Assembly (NCBI RefSeq): GCF_000143415.4 | Contig: NW_003314363.1 | Location: 62,001-126,000 of the forward strand | Length of the DNA: 64,000 bases | Reading direction: 5' to 3' | Source: Selaginella moellendorffii | Lineage: Eukaryota > Streptophyta > Lycopodiopsida > Selaginellales > Selaginellaceae | Shown: positions 1-10,400 of the stretch, in pieces | Layout: each line of letters starts with the position of its first letter | How positions within the stretch are numbered: the first letter of the stretch is position 1 | Made by a program: the position numbers and the translations under genes | Notes under the pieces: model-generated | What the model saw: only the letters and a program-made list of their open reading frames with translations | Told to the model about the DNA's origin: nothing | Database searches by the model: none

Positions 1-1431
1 TGCCAAGGCGTCCAATCCTTCGTCCGTCACACCCAGAATACCGTGTAGGCTGCGAAAGAACAATCACTTGACTCACAGAACAACAGACAACGAAGAGAGA
101 ATGGCCTCGTTTACCTCAAAAGCTTGAGCGGACAAGTCAGTGCTTTCAGTCCAGCGTCCGTGATCCTCACACACCTGAGGACAGCGAGTGACACCAATGG
201 ATGCAAGCGTATGAAGCTTACCAGCTCAGACACAGGGACTCGAGTTTATGGCACTTTGAAATCGAAACTAAGCAGTTGGATGAAAGTTCCTGCACAAGCA
301 TCACCGCCGGATAAAAGTGCCCGGATGACGTTTCTTGCATACCTGTGCACCAGTTAGCTCCAGGACTTTGAGTTCCTCAAGGTTTCCAATCAGAGCCAAA
401 GATTTGGGAGTGAATCTGTGACGCGAGGCAAGAGAAACACATTCAGGTCCTTGAAAGAAACGAGGCCTTACCCAGAGAGAGCGTATAAATAGAGCTCCTC
501 CAGCTGCAAGCACACGTTCAAAATCTCGCAAAGCCCCTCGTCCGTTAGTTTCACGCACCTTTCACAAGAAGTAGACGTTTAGAAAGGCAATCGAGGCAAT
601 AAACGCATATAGATGCAAACCGCGTGAGGTTCAAGCTTCGTATGGATGGACTGTGCTCCGCAAGGTGGCGCATGCTTTGATCCGTGATACTCTGCTCAAA
701 GAATCACTAGTGAACGTTGCGAACTATGAAAAGGCTCCGAACCTTGCAACCACTGAGGTTTAAAAGCTCCAGCTCCTTTAGATTGGTGACGATGCTTTTC
801 ACGGCAGCATCCGTGACCCTGCATTCATGCCATTATTATATTTACACCAGGCTCAAGAGAATGACAAACCACGACTTACTTGAGGTTCCAGTAGATCTCT
901 AGTTTCGTGATGCTTCTACACTCGGAGACTACTGCCTCGACTCCAGCATCAGTTATCTTCTGGCATGCATTAAGGTTGAGACGCTGCAGCTTCTAAACAA
1001 AGAGTCTAGTAGGGACGAGCAAGAACACAAGAGAATTTCCACACCTTGCACTTTACAGCAGCCAGGTGCTCGTCTTGCACATCCTGTCCGAATTCCAGGT
1101 TGATCTCCTCCACATCCTGGTACCGCGCCTAAGCAAGCTCGCGGTTTGTCAGCCCATGCGCCAAAACGTAGCAACTTTTACCAGCGAGAGAGCAGCCAGC
1201 AGGCGCCTCCCGGCCTGACTCTTGCCTTGCAAATTGATCGCCTTCAAACGAAGAAACAAGGAGCGTCAGTGCAAAGATCGATCGAGGATAGAATCACACC
1301 TTCCAGAGAGACGCGTGAGACAAGAGCACGCCACGGCAGGCGGTGTTGACGCAGAGCAGCGCGCACAGATCGCGCTGCGGGAGATGCGAGCTGACGAGCA
1401 GCATTACCTGCGACACGCGCTCCTTGTCCAT
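1..1431 (-). CDS. F-box/LRR protein, At3g58530-like (partial, runs off left edge)
   Basis: Likely substrate-recognition subunit of an SCF ubiquitin ligase. The ATG at 1431 has an in-frame TAG upstream. The first exon (1300-1431) encodes an F-box-like helix with SHLPQRDLCALL. Later short exons give leucine-rich repeats of the cysteine-containing type: INLEFGQDVQDEHL, LNLNACQKITDAGVEAV, a segment ending IGNLEELKVLELTGAQ near 360-410, CVRITDAGLKALT near 135-175, and LHGILGVTDEGLDAL at the window edge. Exon order and wording match my memory of the plant RNI-superfamily protein At3g58530. Introns are about 50-110 bp with GT-AG ends. The C-terminus lies outside the window. It is divergent from the nitrilase gene with only 49 bp between ATGs. 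The substrate is unknown. Confidence 0.82.
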
Positions 1432-1480
1432 GAGCAAACAAACGGGCTGGACCTAGGTAGGGCAAAGTCTTGTTATATCC
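1432..1480. promoter_or_regulatory. 49-bp divergent intergenic interval
   Basis: Only 49 bp separate the start codons of the F-box/LRR gene (-) and the nitrilase-like gene (+). Each ATG has an in-frame stop just upstream within this interval, so longer N-termini in the same exon are excluded. The core promoters must overlap each other's 5' UTRs or first exons. No clear TATA box is visible. Confidence 0.6.
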
Positions 1481-2797
1481 ATGGTGCCAGCCTCGACCGG
1501 GAGCGCCATGCGGGTCGCCGTGGCTCAAATGACTTCCACCTCCAGCATCGATCTCAACTTCGCCACTTGCCAGCGCCTGGCCAGAGTAAGAAGAAGAGTC
1601 TCAAGCTCTCCATCGGCTTGCATTGCGTTGGATTGTGAGTGGGCAGGAGGCTGCTGACGCCGGAGTGAAACTGCTGAGCTTGCCCGAATGCTTCTCCTTC
1701 ATTGGTCGCCGAGGCGACGAGGCACTGGCGATTGCGGAGCCTCTCGACGGGCCGATTTTCCGGAGGTATCAAGCCCTGGCGAGGTAGGAAAGGATGGCCT
1801 TCTTCTCCTCGTCGCCTCTAAGCTAGCTGCGTCTCTTGGTAGAGATTTGGGCTTGTGGCTCTCTCTGGGCGGATTCCAAGAGAAGGGGCCGGACGAGGAC
1901 CACGCGTATAACACTCACGTCCTGCTCGACGACCTTGGCTCAGTGCGCTCGTGCTACAGGAAGATCCACCTGTAAGTAGAAAACGTAGAAGTTCTCGTCA
2001 TCTTTCTCATTGCCTGGCTTCCAGGTTTGATGTGGATGTTCCCGGAGGCCCAGTTCTGAAGGAGAGCAATCGCACTGCTCCTGGTGAGTGAGTGATGAGT
2101 GAGCTAGTACTAGTTTACGCAGGTTTTTGGACAGGAACACAAGTGGTTACTGCTCAAACCCCGGTAGGCACACTCGGTCTGACGATATGCTACGACTTGA
2201 GATTCCCGGAGCTGTACCAGCGTCTCAGGTTTGCGGAGAATGCCCAGGTCTGGACGATGCTCTTCCTCACTACCTCGTTTCAGCTGGCTTTTTTGGACAG
2301 GTGCTGCTTGTTCCTTCGGCATTTACTCGCAAGACTGGAGAAGCGCACTGGGAGCTCCTCCTGCGAGCTCGTGCTGTTGAAACGCAGTGCTACGTAAGCT
2401 TTGTTATATCTCTCCTCGTCTTTCCTCACAGTCCGAGCCATAACATAGGTTCTTGCGGCGGCTCAGTCTGGGAAGCACAACGATCTCCGGGAAAGTTATG
2501 GTGATGCGATGATTATTGATCCTTGGGGAAGCGTCGTTGCAAGGTGTCCAGGTTGGATCCTCTACTTCTATGTCTCAAGATCAAGAAAGCTCCGTCGGTG
2601 GTGCAGATAGATTGGTGACGGGCATCGCAGTGGCGGACATAGACGAGGAGCTTCTCAAGACAGTGAGGAGGAACATGCCAATTGCCGAGGTAATACTCTC
2701 GTCTCTTTCGTCTGTGACACACTGGCATGTCCTCTCCTCATTGCAGCATCGCAAGTATAACATATACGGGAGTGACCGCCAACTATCAACACTTTAA
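1481..2797 (+). CDS. NLP1: Nitrilase-like protein, deaminated glutathione amidase type (NLP1/NIT1)
   Basis: Carbon-nitrogen hydrolase of about 285 residues, predicted to hydrolyse deaminated glutathione as a metabolite-repair enzyme. The Glu-Lys-Cys triad is visible: Glu in SLPECFSFIG, Lys in RKIHLFDVDVPGG and Cys in LTICYDLRFPELYQ. Other family motifs are WLSLGGFQEKGPDEDH, LLVPSAFTRKTGEAHWE, RARAVETQCYV and IDPWGSVVARCP. It is split by short introns (for example the donor at 1974 and the acceptor near 2023). The C-terminus is YNIYGSDRQLSTL. The ATG at 1481 is preceded by an in-frame TAG; a second ATG at 1508 could be used. No obvious transit peptide is seen, so a cytosolic location is inferred. 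The end is 34 bp from the convergent E2 gene. Confidence 0.9.
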
Positions 2798-2831
2798 GGA
2801 GCTCTGGAACGTCTGTAAACAAGTTCTTCAT

Positions 2832-3949
<1,118 letters not shown>

Positions 3950-4061
3950 AGCCCTTCCCGCCAATTACCAGCCTTTGAAACCTTAGGGCAACTAACTTTG
4001 TTTAACAAAAAAGTGTAAGCTGTGATGTCATAAACCCTAGAACGAGGAGGAAGGAGCTGCG
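3950..4061. promoter_or_regulatory. Divergent promoter with telo-box
   Basis: This is the 112-bp interval between the ATGs of the E2 gene and the nucleotide-sugar transporter. AAACCCTA (telo-box) lies at 4032-4039, 22 bp before the transporter ATG. Telo-boxes are common in promoters of plant housekeeping genes active in dividing cells. Confidence 0.5.
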
Positions 4062-5745
4062 ATGGCCGTGAAAGCGGAGACACTGGAGTGGAAGAGAAGG
4101 TACGTGTTGCCTGCCTGCATTCCATGAGTCAATGTGGCATTCCCTGTCCAGATCGGTTGTCATTGTCGCGCTCACGGTGCTCACAAGCTCACAAGGGATC
4201 CTGATTGCTTGGACCAAGCGCGCGGGATTCTACAAATACAGTGTCACAACGGCAAATTTCCTGGTCTGTGTTGGGTGAGATTTGCTGCCATTGCTTTGCT
4301 CAATTCCACTTTCTGTCTGCAGGTCGAGCTTCTAAAATGCGTCATTTCTCTTGTGGCTTTGTTCAGAGTGTGGCAAAACGAAGGCGTCACGGAGGATAAC
4401 AAGTAATGCGCAGTATGCATTCTCCACCCACCTCAGAATTTTGTTTGTTTCCTCTTTTCCTTTGCTTGACATTCTTTCTCTTTTCTACTTGTCCAGGCTC
4501 AACACAACATTTGACGAAGTAAAAGTTTATCCGATTCCGGCAATGCTCTATCTCGTCAAGAATCTCTTGCAGGTACTTGAAATACAATTTTTTCGCTTTC
4601 TCTGTGCTCATGCCTTGTGTCTGTTGTAGTATTACATATTTATCTACGTGGACGCACCAAGCTATCAGGTCCTCAAGAATCTAAATATTATCAGCACCGG
4701 TGTTTTGTACTGGCTATTCTTGAGCAGAAGGTAAGTGTCTCAACATTTTTTAAAGAGTGTCAGCATAATAACGTGTTGAATGTTATCAAGGCTGTCAAAC
4801 ATCCAGTGGTGTGCGTTTCTCTTATTGGCTTTGGGTTGTACCACAGCGCAACTTAACCCATCGTAAGTGCCGTTATTCCGACTGCCTTGTTTACCTTCTC
4901 ATTGTTTCCTTCCGATTGGAAGATCCGAGCACGTGTTCCAGACTCATATGGAAGGCTGGACAATGGCTATTGTAAGAACGTTTTCTGTTTGAACACATTG
5001 ACACATTCTTCTCATGTTCGCAGATCATGGCTTTGCTAAGTGGTTTCGCTGGTGTCTACACCGAGGTAGACTTATCTGCTTTTAGTGTCATAGACTACTC
5101 GCGTTCACCATATTGTCATTGCTTGCGCAGGCAATCATGAAGAAGAGGCCATCTCGGAACATCAATGTTCAAAACTTTTGGCTCTACATCTTTGGTGTGG
5201 TTTTCAACTTTGGAGCAATGGTTGTGCAAGACTTCAACGCGATCACCGAGAGGTGAGCCACACTTGCTCAAGCATTTCCTTGTTCTTAGGCCGCATGCTT
5301 GCAGGGGCTTTTTCCATGGATACACCATGAGCACGTTTATTATGATCATCAATCATGCTCTCAGGTGAGCCCTGCAACACATCGGTTTTTTCCAGAGTAC
5401 TAGCTTGTTTCACTTCCAGTGGCATCGCTGTATCCTTGGTTATGAAGTTCGCAGACAACATTGTCAAGGTATAGCGACTATAGAGATTGTTTTGTCAAAC
5501 TCATGCAAATGTCGTTTGTAATTTCTTCTTCTCACAGGTATATTCCACATCTGTCGCAATGCTCTTCACTGCTCTACTGTCGATGGGCCTCTTCGGGTTT
5601 CGCCTGACTCTTCCATTCTGCCTTGGGACAATGTAAGCCGAGTGACACGAGCAAAACCCTTTCGCTTCTCCAACAGGGCGTGCTTGTGATTTGCAGGATA
5701 GTTTCCGTGGCCGTCTACTTACACTCCCAAGGGAAAGCCACATGA
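4062..5745 (+). CDS. CMP-sialic acid transporter-like nucleotide sugar transporter
   Basis: Multi-pass Golgi membrane protein of the NST/DMT superfamily, about 320 residues and intron-rich. Exons read MAVKAETLEWKRR, SVVIVALTVLTSSQGILIAW, TKRAGFYKYSVTTANFLVE, YPIPAMLYLVKNLLQ, YYIFIYVDAPSYQVLKNLNI, MEGWTMAIIMALLSGFAGVY, TEAIMKKRPSRNINVQN, GYTMSTFIMIINHALSGIAV and SVAVYLHSQGKAT before TGA. The VKNLLQYYIFIYVDAPSYQVLKNLN-type block and TEAIMKK are characteristic of plant CMP-sialic-acid-transporter-like proteins. These may carry other nucleotide sugars, since plants lack abundant sialic acid. The substrate cannot be read from sequence. Confidence 0.88.
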
Positions 5746-5918
5746 ACAGGAGACGAGTTGGGTGTATTTCTATTTGGATTTTTGTTCACATGCATTGCTG
5801 ACAAAGGTGGTGACGTCGAGGAATCTAGTTAACCGACTCTTAGATATTTTGAGAAAAGAGAATGGCGGCCGGTGACGTGACATGACTAGAGTGCAAAACT
5901 GGTGTCCATGCGCTCCAC

Positions 5919-5935
5919 CACGTGGCCGCGGGAAA
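5919..5935. promoter_or_regulatory. G-box plus canonical E2F site
   Basis: CACGTG lies at 5919-5924, followed by GCGGGAAA at 5928-5935, whose reverse complement TTTCCCGC is the textbook E2F site. They sit 45-61 bp upstream of the SMR ATG and 10 bp upstream of the short upstream ORF. An E2F site in front of a candidate CDK inhibitor is consistent with cell-cycle control. Confidence 0.55.
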
Positions 5936-5944
5936 AGGTTTAGG

Positions 5945-5980
5945 ATGTCTCTCGCAGGCAGGTGCCCACGGGCGGATTAA
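5945..5980 (+). other. Short upstream ORF overlapping the SMR start (TAATG)
   Basis: An 11-residue ORF begins with ATG at 5945 and ends with TAA at 5978-5980. The last A of its stop is the first base of the SMR ATG (TAATG). If the transcript starts upstream of 5945, translation of the CDK inhibitor would depend on leaky scanning or termination-reinitiation. The transcription start is not known, so this is a candidate only. Confidence 0.4.
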
Positions 5981-6396
5981 TGGCGGCCACGACCATCAGT
6001 GGCACCACCATCGCCTCGCCTCGCCCCGGGATAGCGCCGCTCAGCATCCACATTACTGGCGTCCCTGGCGCCGGCGACGACAGTTGGATCCGCGACGCTT
6101 TGCTGCTGGAGAGCCCGGATTCCAATCCCGCCACTTGCTCGGGAGGAGGATTCGAGTACGCGGACGACGATCACGTCGATTTCCCGGCCGCGTCCCCGTC
6201 TGGTTGGAGCTCAGGATCCGTCACCCCGAAGAAGCTCGTGCTTCGGGCGAGCAGCGTCTGCCCGAAGGCACCGCGCAAGCGGAGGGCGGCAGCAGCTATG
6301 AATAGGAGCCAGAGGGAGACGTTTAACTCCGCGGAGCTAGAGGAGTTCTTGTTGGATCAAGAGCTGCGTTTCAAGTCAGACAGGCAGGCTGATTGA
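5980..6396 (+). CDS. SIAMESE-RELATED (SMR)-like cyclin-dependent kinase inhibitor
   Basis: Small intronless ORF of 138 residues. The C-terminal half carries the SMR pattern: a TP site (SGSVTPKKL), then VCPKAPRKRRAAAA (compare CPxAPRKxR in SMR proteins), then RETFNSAELEEFLLDQELRF, resembling the acidic/aromatic cyclin-binding end (EF/Y..PELE.FF). The N-terminal half (GIAPLSIHITGVPGAGDDSW and an Asp-rich stretch) is not recognised. In flowering plants SMRs inhibit CDKA/CDKB-cyclin complexes and drive endoreduplication. The ATG at 5980 is the first in this frame; a GTG 18 bp upstream is not a plausible start. The upstream E2F site supports a cell-cycle role. Alternative: an unrelated low-complexity protein. 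Confidence 0.6.
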   Translation: MAATTISGTTIASPRPGIAPLSIHITGVPGAGDDSWIRDALLLESPDSNPATCSGGGFEYADDDHVDFPAASPSGWSSGSVTPKKLVLRASSVCPKAPRKRRAAAAMNRSQRETFNSAELEEFLLDQELRFKSDRQAD

Positions 6397-6577
6397 TTAG
6401 CTAATACCCAAGCTTTTCTTTTCTTTTGCCATTGTGCAAGCTCAAGAGCAGTGCAGCGTAGTATATAAGATATTTACATTGATTCTATGTGATTTCTCAT
6501 GGAGTGACGCTTTGATTTATTGATCAGTGAAGGTTTGTTTGTAAAAGAACAAAACAAAGAAAGCGTTTTTGCCCAGT

Positions 6578-7663
6578 TCAATCATTTGCACGTTGGTTAG
6601 CCTCATACTCTTGCACGAGCTCAGGCGCCACGTTGTCGCTTGGCTCCCACGAGTCCTTTTCCGAATCCGCCCACTTCACCAGGTACTCGATGCTCTCGCC
6701 TTGGACGCGCTTGTCCAAGATCCTCTCGACGATCCCATACTCGAGCCCGGCCTCGTAGTCCTTGATCAAATCGTCCGAGATCTCACTCGCCGGGAGCCAG
6801 CTATCGGGTGTCTCGTCGCTCCACTTGACCAGGTACTCCACCTTGTTCCCTGCCGCCATCCGCTTGTCCAACACCTGATCCACGGACACCGTCTCGTAGC
6901 ACGCCTCGTCCAGCAGCCTCACCACTTGGTCCAGCGCCAGCCGCCGCGCAAACTGCAAAGGATTGGCTTTCGGTGTCCGGTTGAGGAGATCCTGGGCCAG
7001 CTTCAAGGAGCTTCTGCCTTTCGAGTCCTCCACGTCCGGATCGGCCCCCAGCTCCAGCAAAGCCTTGACTACATTCGAGTGTACATAGCCCGCAGCAATG
7101 TGAAGCGCTGTGTAACCGTCTTGATCCTGCCAGTCTATGTCCGCTCCAGCCTCGATCAAACTCCTGACGCAGCTCTCCGATCCCAGCCCCGCGGCAAACA
7201 GCAGCGCCGTCCTCTTGTTGTCGTCGATGGCATCAACGTCCCTGCCCTCGTCCTCGAGCAGCTCCATAAGTTTGCTCTCGTCCGCCTTCTTCGCGCCCTG
7301 CCACCACGGAGTCACATACTCGGACAAGACGTCGCCGGCAATGTTCTCGGCCGGCTCCCATGTGTCCGGATGATCGTCCTTCCACTCGATCAGGTACTGC
7401 ATCTCGCGGTTCACCACCCTGCTTCCCAAGATCCTGTTTACCTCTCCAAAGTCCTCGTGAGGAGCCGCCAAGCTCCCATTGTCTTTCCCGATAGCAAGCG
7501 CTTCCTCTGCTTGGACGGCTGGTTTCTCTTGAACACACCTCAACCTTGTCCTGGGCAATCGCGGCAGCGAGAACCTGCTGGGGACGGCGAGCTGAGCAAT
7601 CCCAATTCCAGGGAGCGCAGCTCGTAGTGTCGCTACTGACAGACCTAGACTGACGCCTGCCAT
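6578..7663 (-). CDS. CAO: Chloroplast signal recognition particle 43 kDa protein (cpSRP43)
   Basis: Intronless, 361 residues. Order of domains: a plastid transit peptide (about 1-55), chromodomain 1 (about 72-113, VNRILGSRVVNREMQYLIEW and DDHPDTWEPAENI), ankyrin repeats (about 125-255, including DDNKRTALLFAAGLGSESCV and DGYTALHIAAGYVHSNVVKA), then chromodomains 2 and 3 at the C-terminus (VDQVLDKRMAAGNKVEYLVK; VERILDKRVQGESIEYLVKW). This CD1-Ank-CD2-CD3 layout is unique to cpSRP43. With cpSRP54 it binds light-harvesting chlorophyll proteins in the stroma and delivers them to ALB3. Length agrees with the family. The ATG is at 7663; a G-box lies about 110 bp upstream. It is convergent with the SMR gene. 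Confidence 0.96.
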   Translation of the reverse strand: MAGVSLGLSVATLRAALPGIGIAQLAVPSRFSLPRLPRTRLRCVQEKPAVQAEEALAIGKDNGSLAAPHEDFGEVNRILGSRVVNREMQYLIEWKDDHPDTWEPAENIAGDVLSEYVTPWWQGAKKADESKLMELLEDEGRDVDAIDDNKRTALLFAAGLGSESCVRSLIEAGADIDWQDQDGYTALHIAAGYVHSNVVKALLELGADPDVEDSKGRSSLKLAQDLLNRTPKANPLQFARRLALDQVVRLLDEACYETVSVDQVLDKRMAAGNKVEYLVKWSDETPDSWLPASEISDDLIKDYEAGLEYGIVERILDKRVQGESIEYLVKWADSEKDSWEPSDNVAPELVQEYEANQRAND

Positions 7664-7771
7664 TCTCTTCAGATCTTACCCCTGCGCTTCTCCGGCTCGC
7701 CGACATCGATCGCCCATCGCCAAGCGCGCTCCATGGATAATGTTTTTCGGAGCAAAGGCCATTAGAGACTC

Positions 7772-7781
7772 GCCACGTGGC
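7772..7781. promoter_or_regulatory. Palindromic G-box upstream of cpSRP43
   Basis: The palindrome GCCACGTGGC lies 109 bp upstream of the cpSRP43 ATG. G-boxes bind bZIP/bHLH factors such as HY5 and PIFs, which fits a light-harvesting gene. Function here is inferred from position and motif. Confidence 0.5.
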
Positions 7782-7929
7782 TAAGACTCGCCACGCCAGC
7801 CCTTAGGTTACCAAGACGCCACCTGCTCCAGACGCCCAGTCGCTGCTTGAGAAGTTTATAGCGTCTCACACTTCCCCAATGAAGAAAGGCAATTTTCTAC
7901 CCAGAAACTACCAGCCGTAGTGAAAAGAG

Positions 7930-8240
7930 GGCCTCAGATGTGAGAATTTCTCACCTTCTGCACATGGCAAGTTCTTCTTGTCCTGTCGTCTACTTGTAGT
8001 AGAGAACGCGTAGGCCGTATCATTCGTATGGTCTCTTGTCATTTTTTGCACTAAGGATATAGCAGTCTACATTGCCCGAGAAGTACAGAATATCTCATCA
8101 AAGCTTGGGTTGATTACTTTGCGTTGTTGACAGTTTTTGTGGCTGATGGCTTCAAACCATCAGACCCTCAGGTCAGCTAAAATCAAACTCTGCTGTCGCA
8201 AGAGAATTGGGAACATGGCTGTGATGCCAAATTTCTAGCT
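7930..8240 (+). pseudogene. Truncated XPD (3' end) pseudogene, left copy
   Basis: Decayed copy of the 3' end of the XPD gene found intact at 45.65-48.47 kb on the other strand. Matching stretches include TTTCTCACCTTC with GGCAAGTTCTT, then GCGTAGGCCGTATCATTCG (the GRVIR motif region), then ACATTGCCCGAGAAGTACAG, the last intron, CATCAGACCCTCAGGTCAG, and the final residues before a TAG (AVMPNF here, AAMPNF in the intact gene). An internal deletion removes the part between GRVIR and HIARE, and the reading frame is broken. With the adjacent lectin copy it forms the left arm of an inverted duplication. Confidence 0.75.
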
Positions 8241-8363
8241 GCCAACCAGGTTTTCCGGATTTTGCTAGTATCAGTTTTGAGCATACTTTGAGAATATCGT
8301 CATGTGTTGACATACTCTCCAGACTGGTATTGACGGCAGCGTTAGCTTCCCAAGTAATGAACT

Positions 8364-9345
8364 TTGGAGGAACCGTTGGCTGCAGTCCAGGACATAAACC
8401 AAATTGTTTATAAGGAAGCGAGCAAGCGAGGCTACTCTTATTCTTCGGTGAAGCATGCCAAGTGTACGTTATTTCTTGCTTTTTTCACTTGCCTGCTGCA
8501 TCATACACCTCTGTCAACCACCAGAAGATGCTACGTTCACGAGAAGGCTTCTTTGTCATGCTTTATCTGTAACTCAAGTCAGAACTCTCATAGATCGCCT
8601 CAAGGTGTATCTGCTGTGGACCATACGACCAGTTCAATGTGGGAAGCACAATATCAATGATGTGGAATGTGGGCCAAAACATGGGCCAGAACGTCTATGC
8701 TCGAGTCACCCTTTCTATTTTCGGGACCCGATTGCACCAGAAACTGGCTTGTGTACCCCACTCCAGACCCTCACGGGTGTGCTAGGAGCCGGCGAGGTGC
8801 TCAACTCAGTGAGGGACATGTGTGATCGGATTCTTGACGAGGTCAGGTATCGAGAACGCTGGTACGGATATGTAACCACGTTGGACTGCCCTACGAGCCC
8901 GTGCCTGAGAACGATGCCAATCTCCTCATCACCAAGGAGGGATCAGAGGCGGATAGATTTGGGAAAGATTTGTTGACAATGATAGGTATGACTGTTGGAT
9001 TTACAGCACGACCTTGCTTCATGAGAGGTAAAATTCCAGGGTCGTATCTTAGGAGCGGCAACAGCATCACTTCTGCTAGTGGGGAGTTCCGCTTGACAAT
9101 GCAAACAGATTGTAACTTAGTGCTGTACAGCCGTGGTAAGCATGTGGTCTGGAGATCTGACACACAGCGACAAAGACTGCTATGTGCTCATGCAAAGGGA
9201 TGGGAATGGTGTCATTTATGGATCCAATGGTGCAGTGTGGGATACAAAGTCCTACTCAAGGCCTTTTGACTTGTATGCTCTCGGGGTCTCCAACCAAGGA
9301 TATGTTGTTATCTATAGAACAAGTAATAGGAAATGTCTATGGTAA
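8364..9345 (+). pseudogene. GNA-type (bulb) lectin gene, left copy, disrupted
   Basis: The downstream part encodes a mannose-binding (GNA/B-lectin) domain: GKIPGSYLRSGNSI, then FRLTMQTDCNLVLYSRG, containing the signature QxDxNxVxY. After a frameshift it continues with DKDCYVLMQRDGNGVIYGSN and ALGVSNQGYVVIYRTSNRK. The upstream part (ALSVTQVRTLIDRL; VLGAGEVLNSVRDMCDRI) is shared with the right copy at 44.7-45.5 kb but not recognised as a named domain. Frameshifts between the two parts and inside the lectin domain indicate a pseudogene, unless unrecognised introns repair it. Confidence 0.65.
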
Positions 9346-9452
9346 TAATCTTTCATGCTTATGTCCAAATGTGAATTCCATTGCTTGAGTTATTCCAGTT
9401 TTCACCTTAATTTTTTGAAATTTATCAAAATAAAAATCTCAAAATAAATAGA

Positions 9453-9478
9453 GTTATATATATATATATATATATATA
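9453..9478. repeat. (TA)n microsatellite
   Basis: An uninterrupted TA run within AT-rich sequence downstream of the left lectin copy. Confidence 0.9.
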
Positions 9479-9559
9479 AAAGGTTTGTTTATATTCTGAG
9501 ACATGCTTATGATGCTTGTGAAAAATCTCTTCACTAGCAACTGCAGCAGAGGGATGGGA

Positions 9560-9655
9560 TGTACGACAAAGTCCCCTTTGGCAATGGTAGTGTTTTGAAG
9601 TTAAAACAGACATGGTATGTCCCAAAGCTTCTCAAGAATTTGGTGTTGACAGATT
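9560..9655 (+). mobile_element. Copia-type polyprotein fragment
   Basis: A short translated stretch, GNGSVLKLKQTWYVPKLLKN, resembles the region just before the integrase of Ty1/copia polyproteins (G.G......VLYVP.L..NL). No flanking copia domains are readable, so this is a small relic. Confidence 0.45.
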
Positions 9656-9659
9656 AGAG

Positions 9660-10400
9660 CCTGGATGTTCTTCTCTCCAGAAACATGCTTACCTGATTGT
9701 TATGATTCCTTGAGTTAGTAATTTGTATAAGCTGGGTGCGATTAAGGTGGAATTACCTATGATTCCTTAAGTTGGTAATTTGTATGAGTTGGGTACGACT
9801 AAGGAGTGGAATCAGGAAAAGAAAGGCTTAGTTTTTTACTTAGTTTCTTAGCAAAAACTATGATAATTGGTTTTTTTGAAATTTGGCTCATAGACCAATA
9901 TCAGTTTTTCAATTTAGAATTTTCATAACCTCTTCCTCCTCCCTTTCTTGCCTCCAACTGGTTGGCATGACAACACCCTGCCCACCAGGGATGAAGTTTC
10001 TTATTTATATTATTATTAATTTTAATTGTAATATAATTATATGTATATATATAAACCTATAATTATTATTATTTATTTATTTTTTAGACATTCTAACATC
10101 TCAAAAGCACTAAATCTTAAAGAGGGTTCTTTATAAAATAGTAAGCTCCAAACCTAGCTTATATACAGTGTTATGAATCCAGCGGGATAATAGAATTTTC
10201 CATAAGGTAAAGAATATTCTTAAAATATTCTTTATTTTAAGCTTAAATCTAATGTATCATTTATAATACTTATAATATAATGATTTTAATTTTAATTCAA
10301 GATTTATATTCAATAGGAAAATCTATTTATGATATTTATATGACATTACTAATAAAATGTATAGTTATTAGTATACCCCACACAACACCAGCGGGGAGTG
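9660..10400. other. AT-rich intergenic DNA with a possible LTR-D remnant
   Basis: No gene seen. A 40-bp motif with TGATTCCTTAAGTTGGTAAT is repeated at about 9704 and 9757. Stretches near 10153 (CTAGCTTATATAC) and 10364 (ATTAGTATAC) resemble parts of the short LTR at 31794-31968 and may be the far end of element D's 3' LTR, broken by later insertions. Confidence 0.35.

Noticed and set aside
1146-1638. Plus-strand open frames over the F-box gene
   Set aside because: They overlap exons of the F-box/LRR gene and the start of the nitrilase gene and show no domain.
6569-7627. 352-codon open frame antisense to cpSRP43
   Set aside because: Mirror of a GC-rich intronless gene; the cpSRP43 domains on the other strand explain the region.
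9453-9478. TA runs as replication origins or matrix attachment sites
   Set aside because: Simple microsatellites in AT-rich DNA; no supporting structure.
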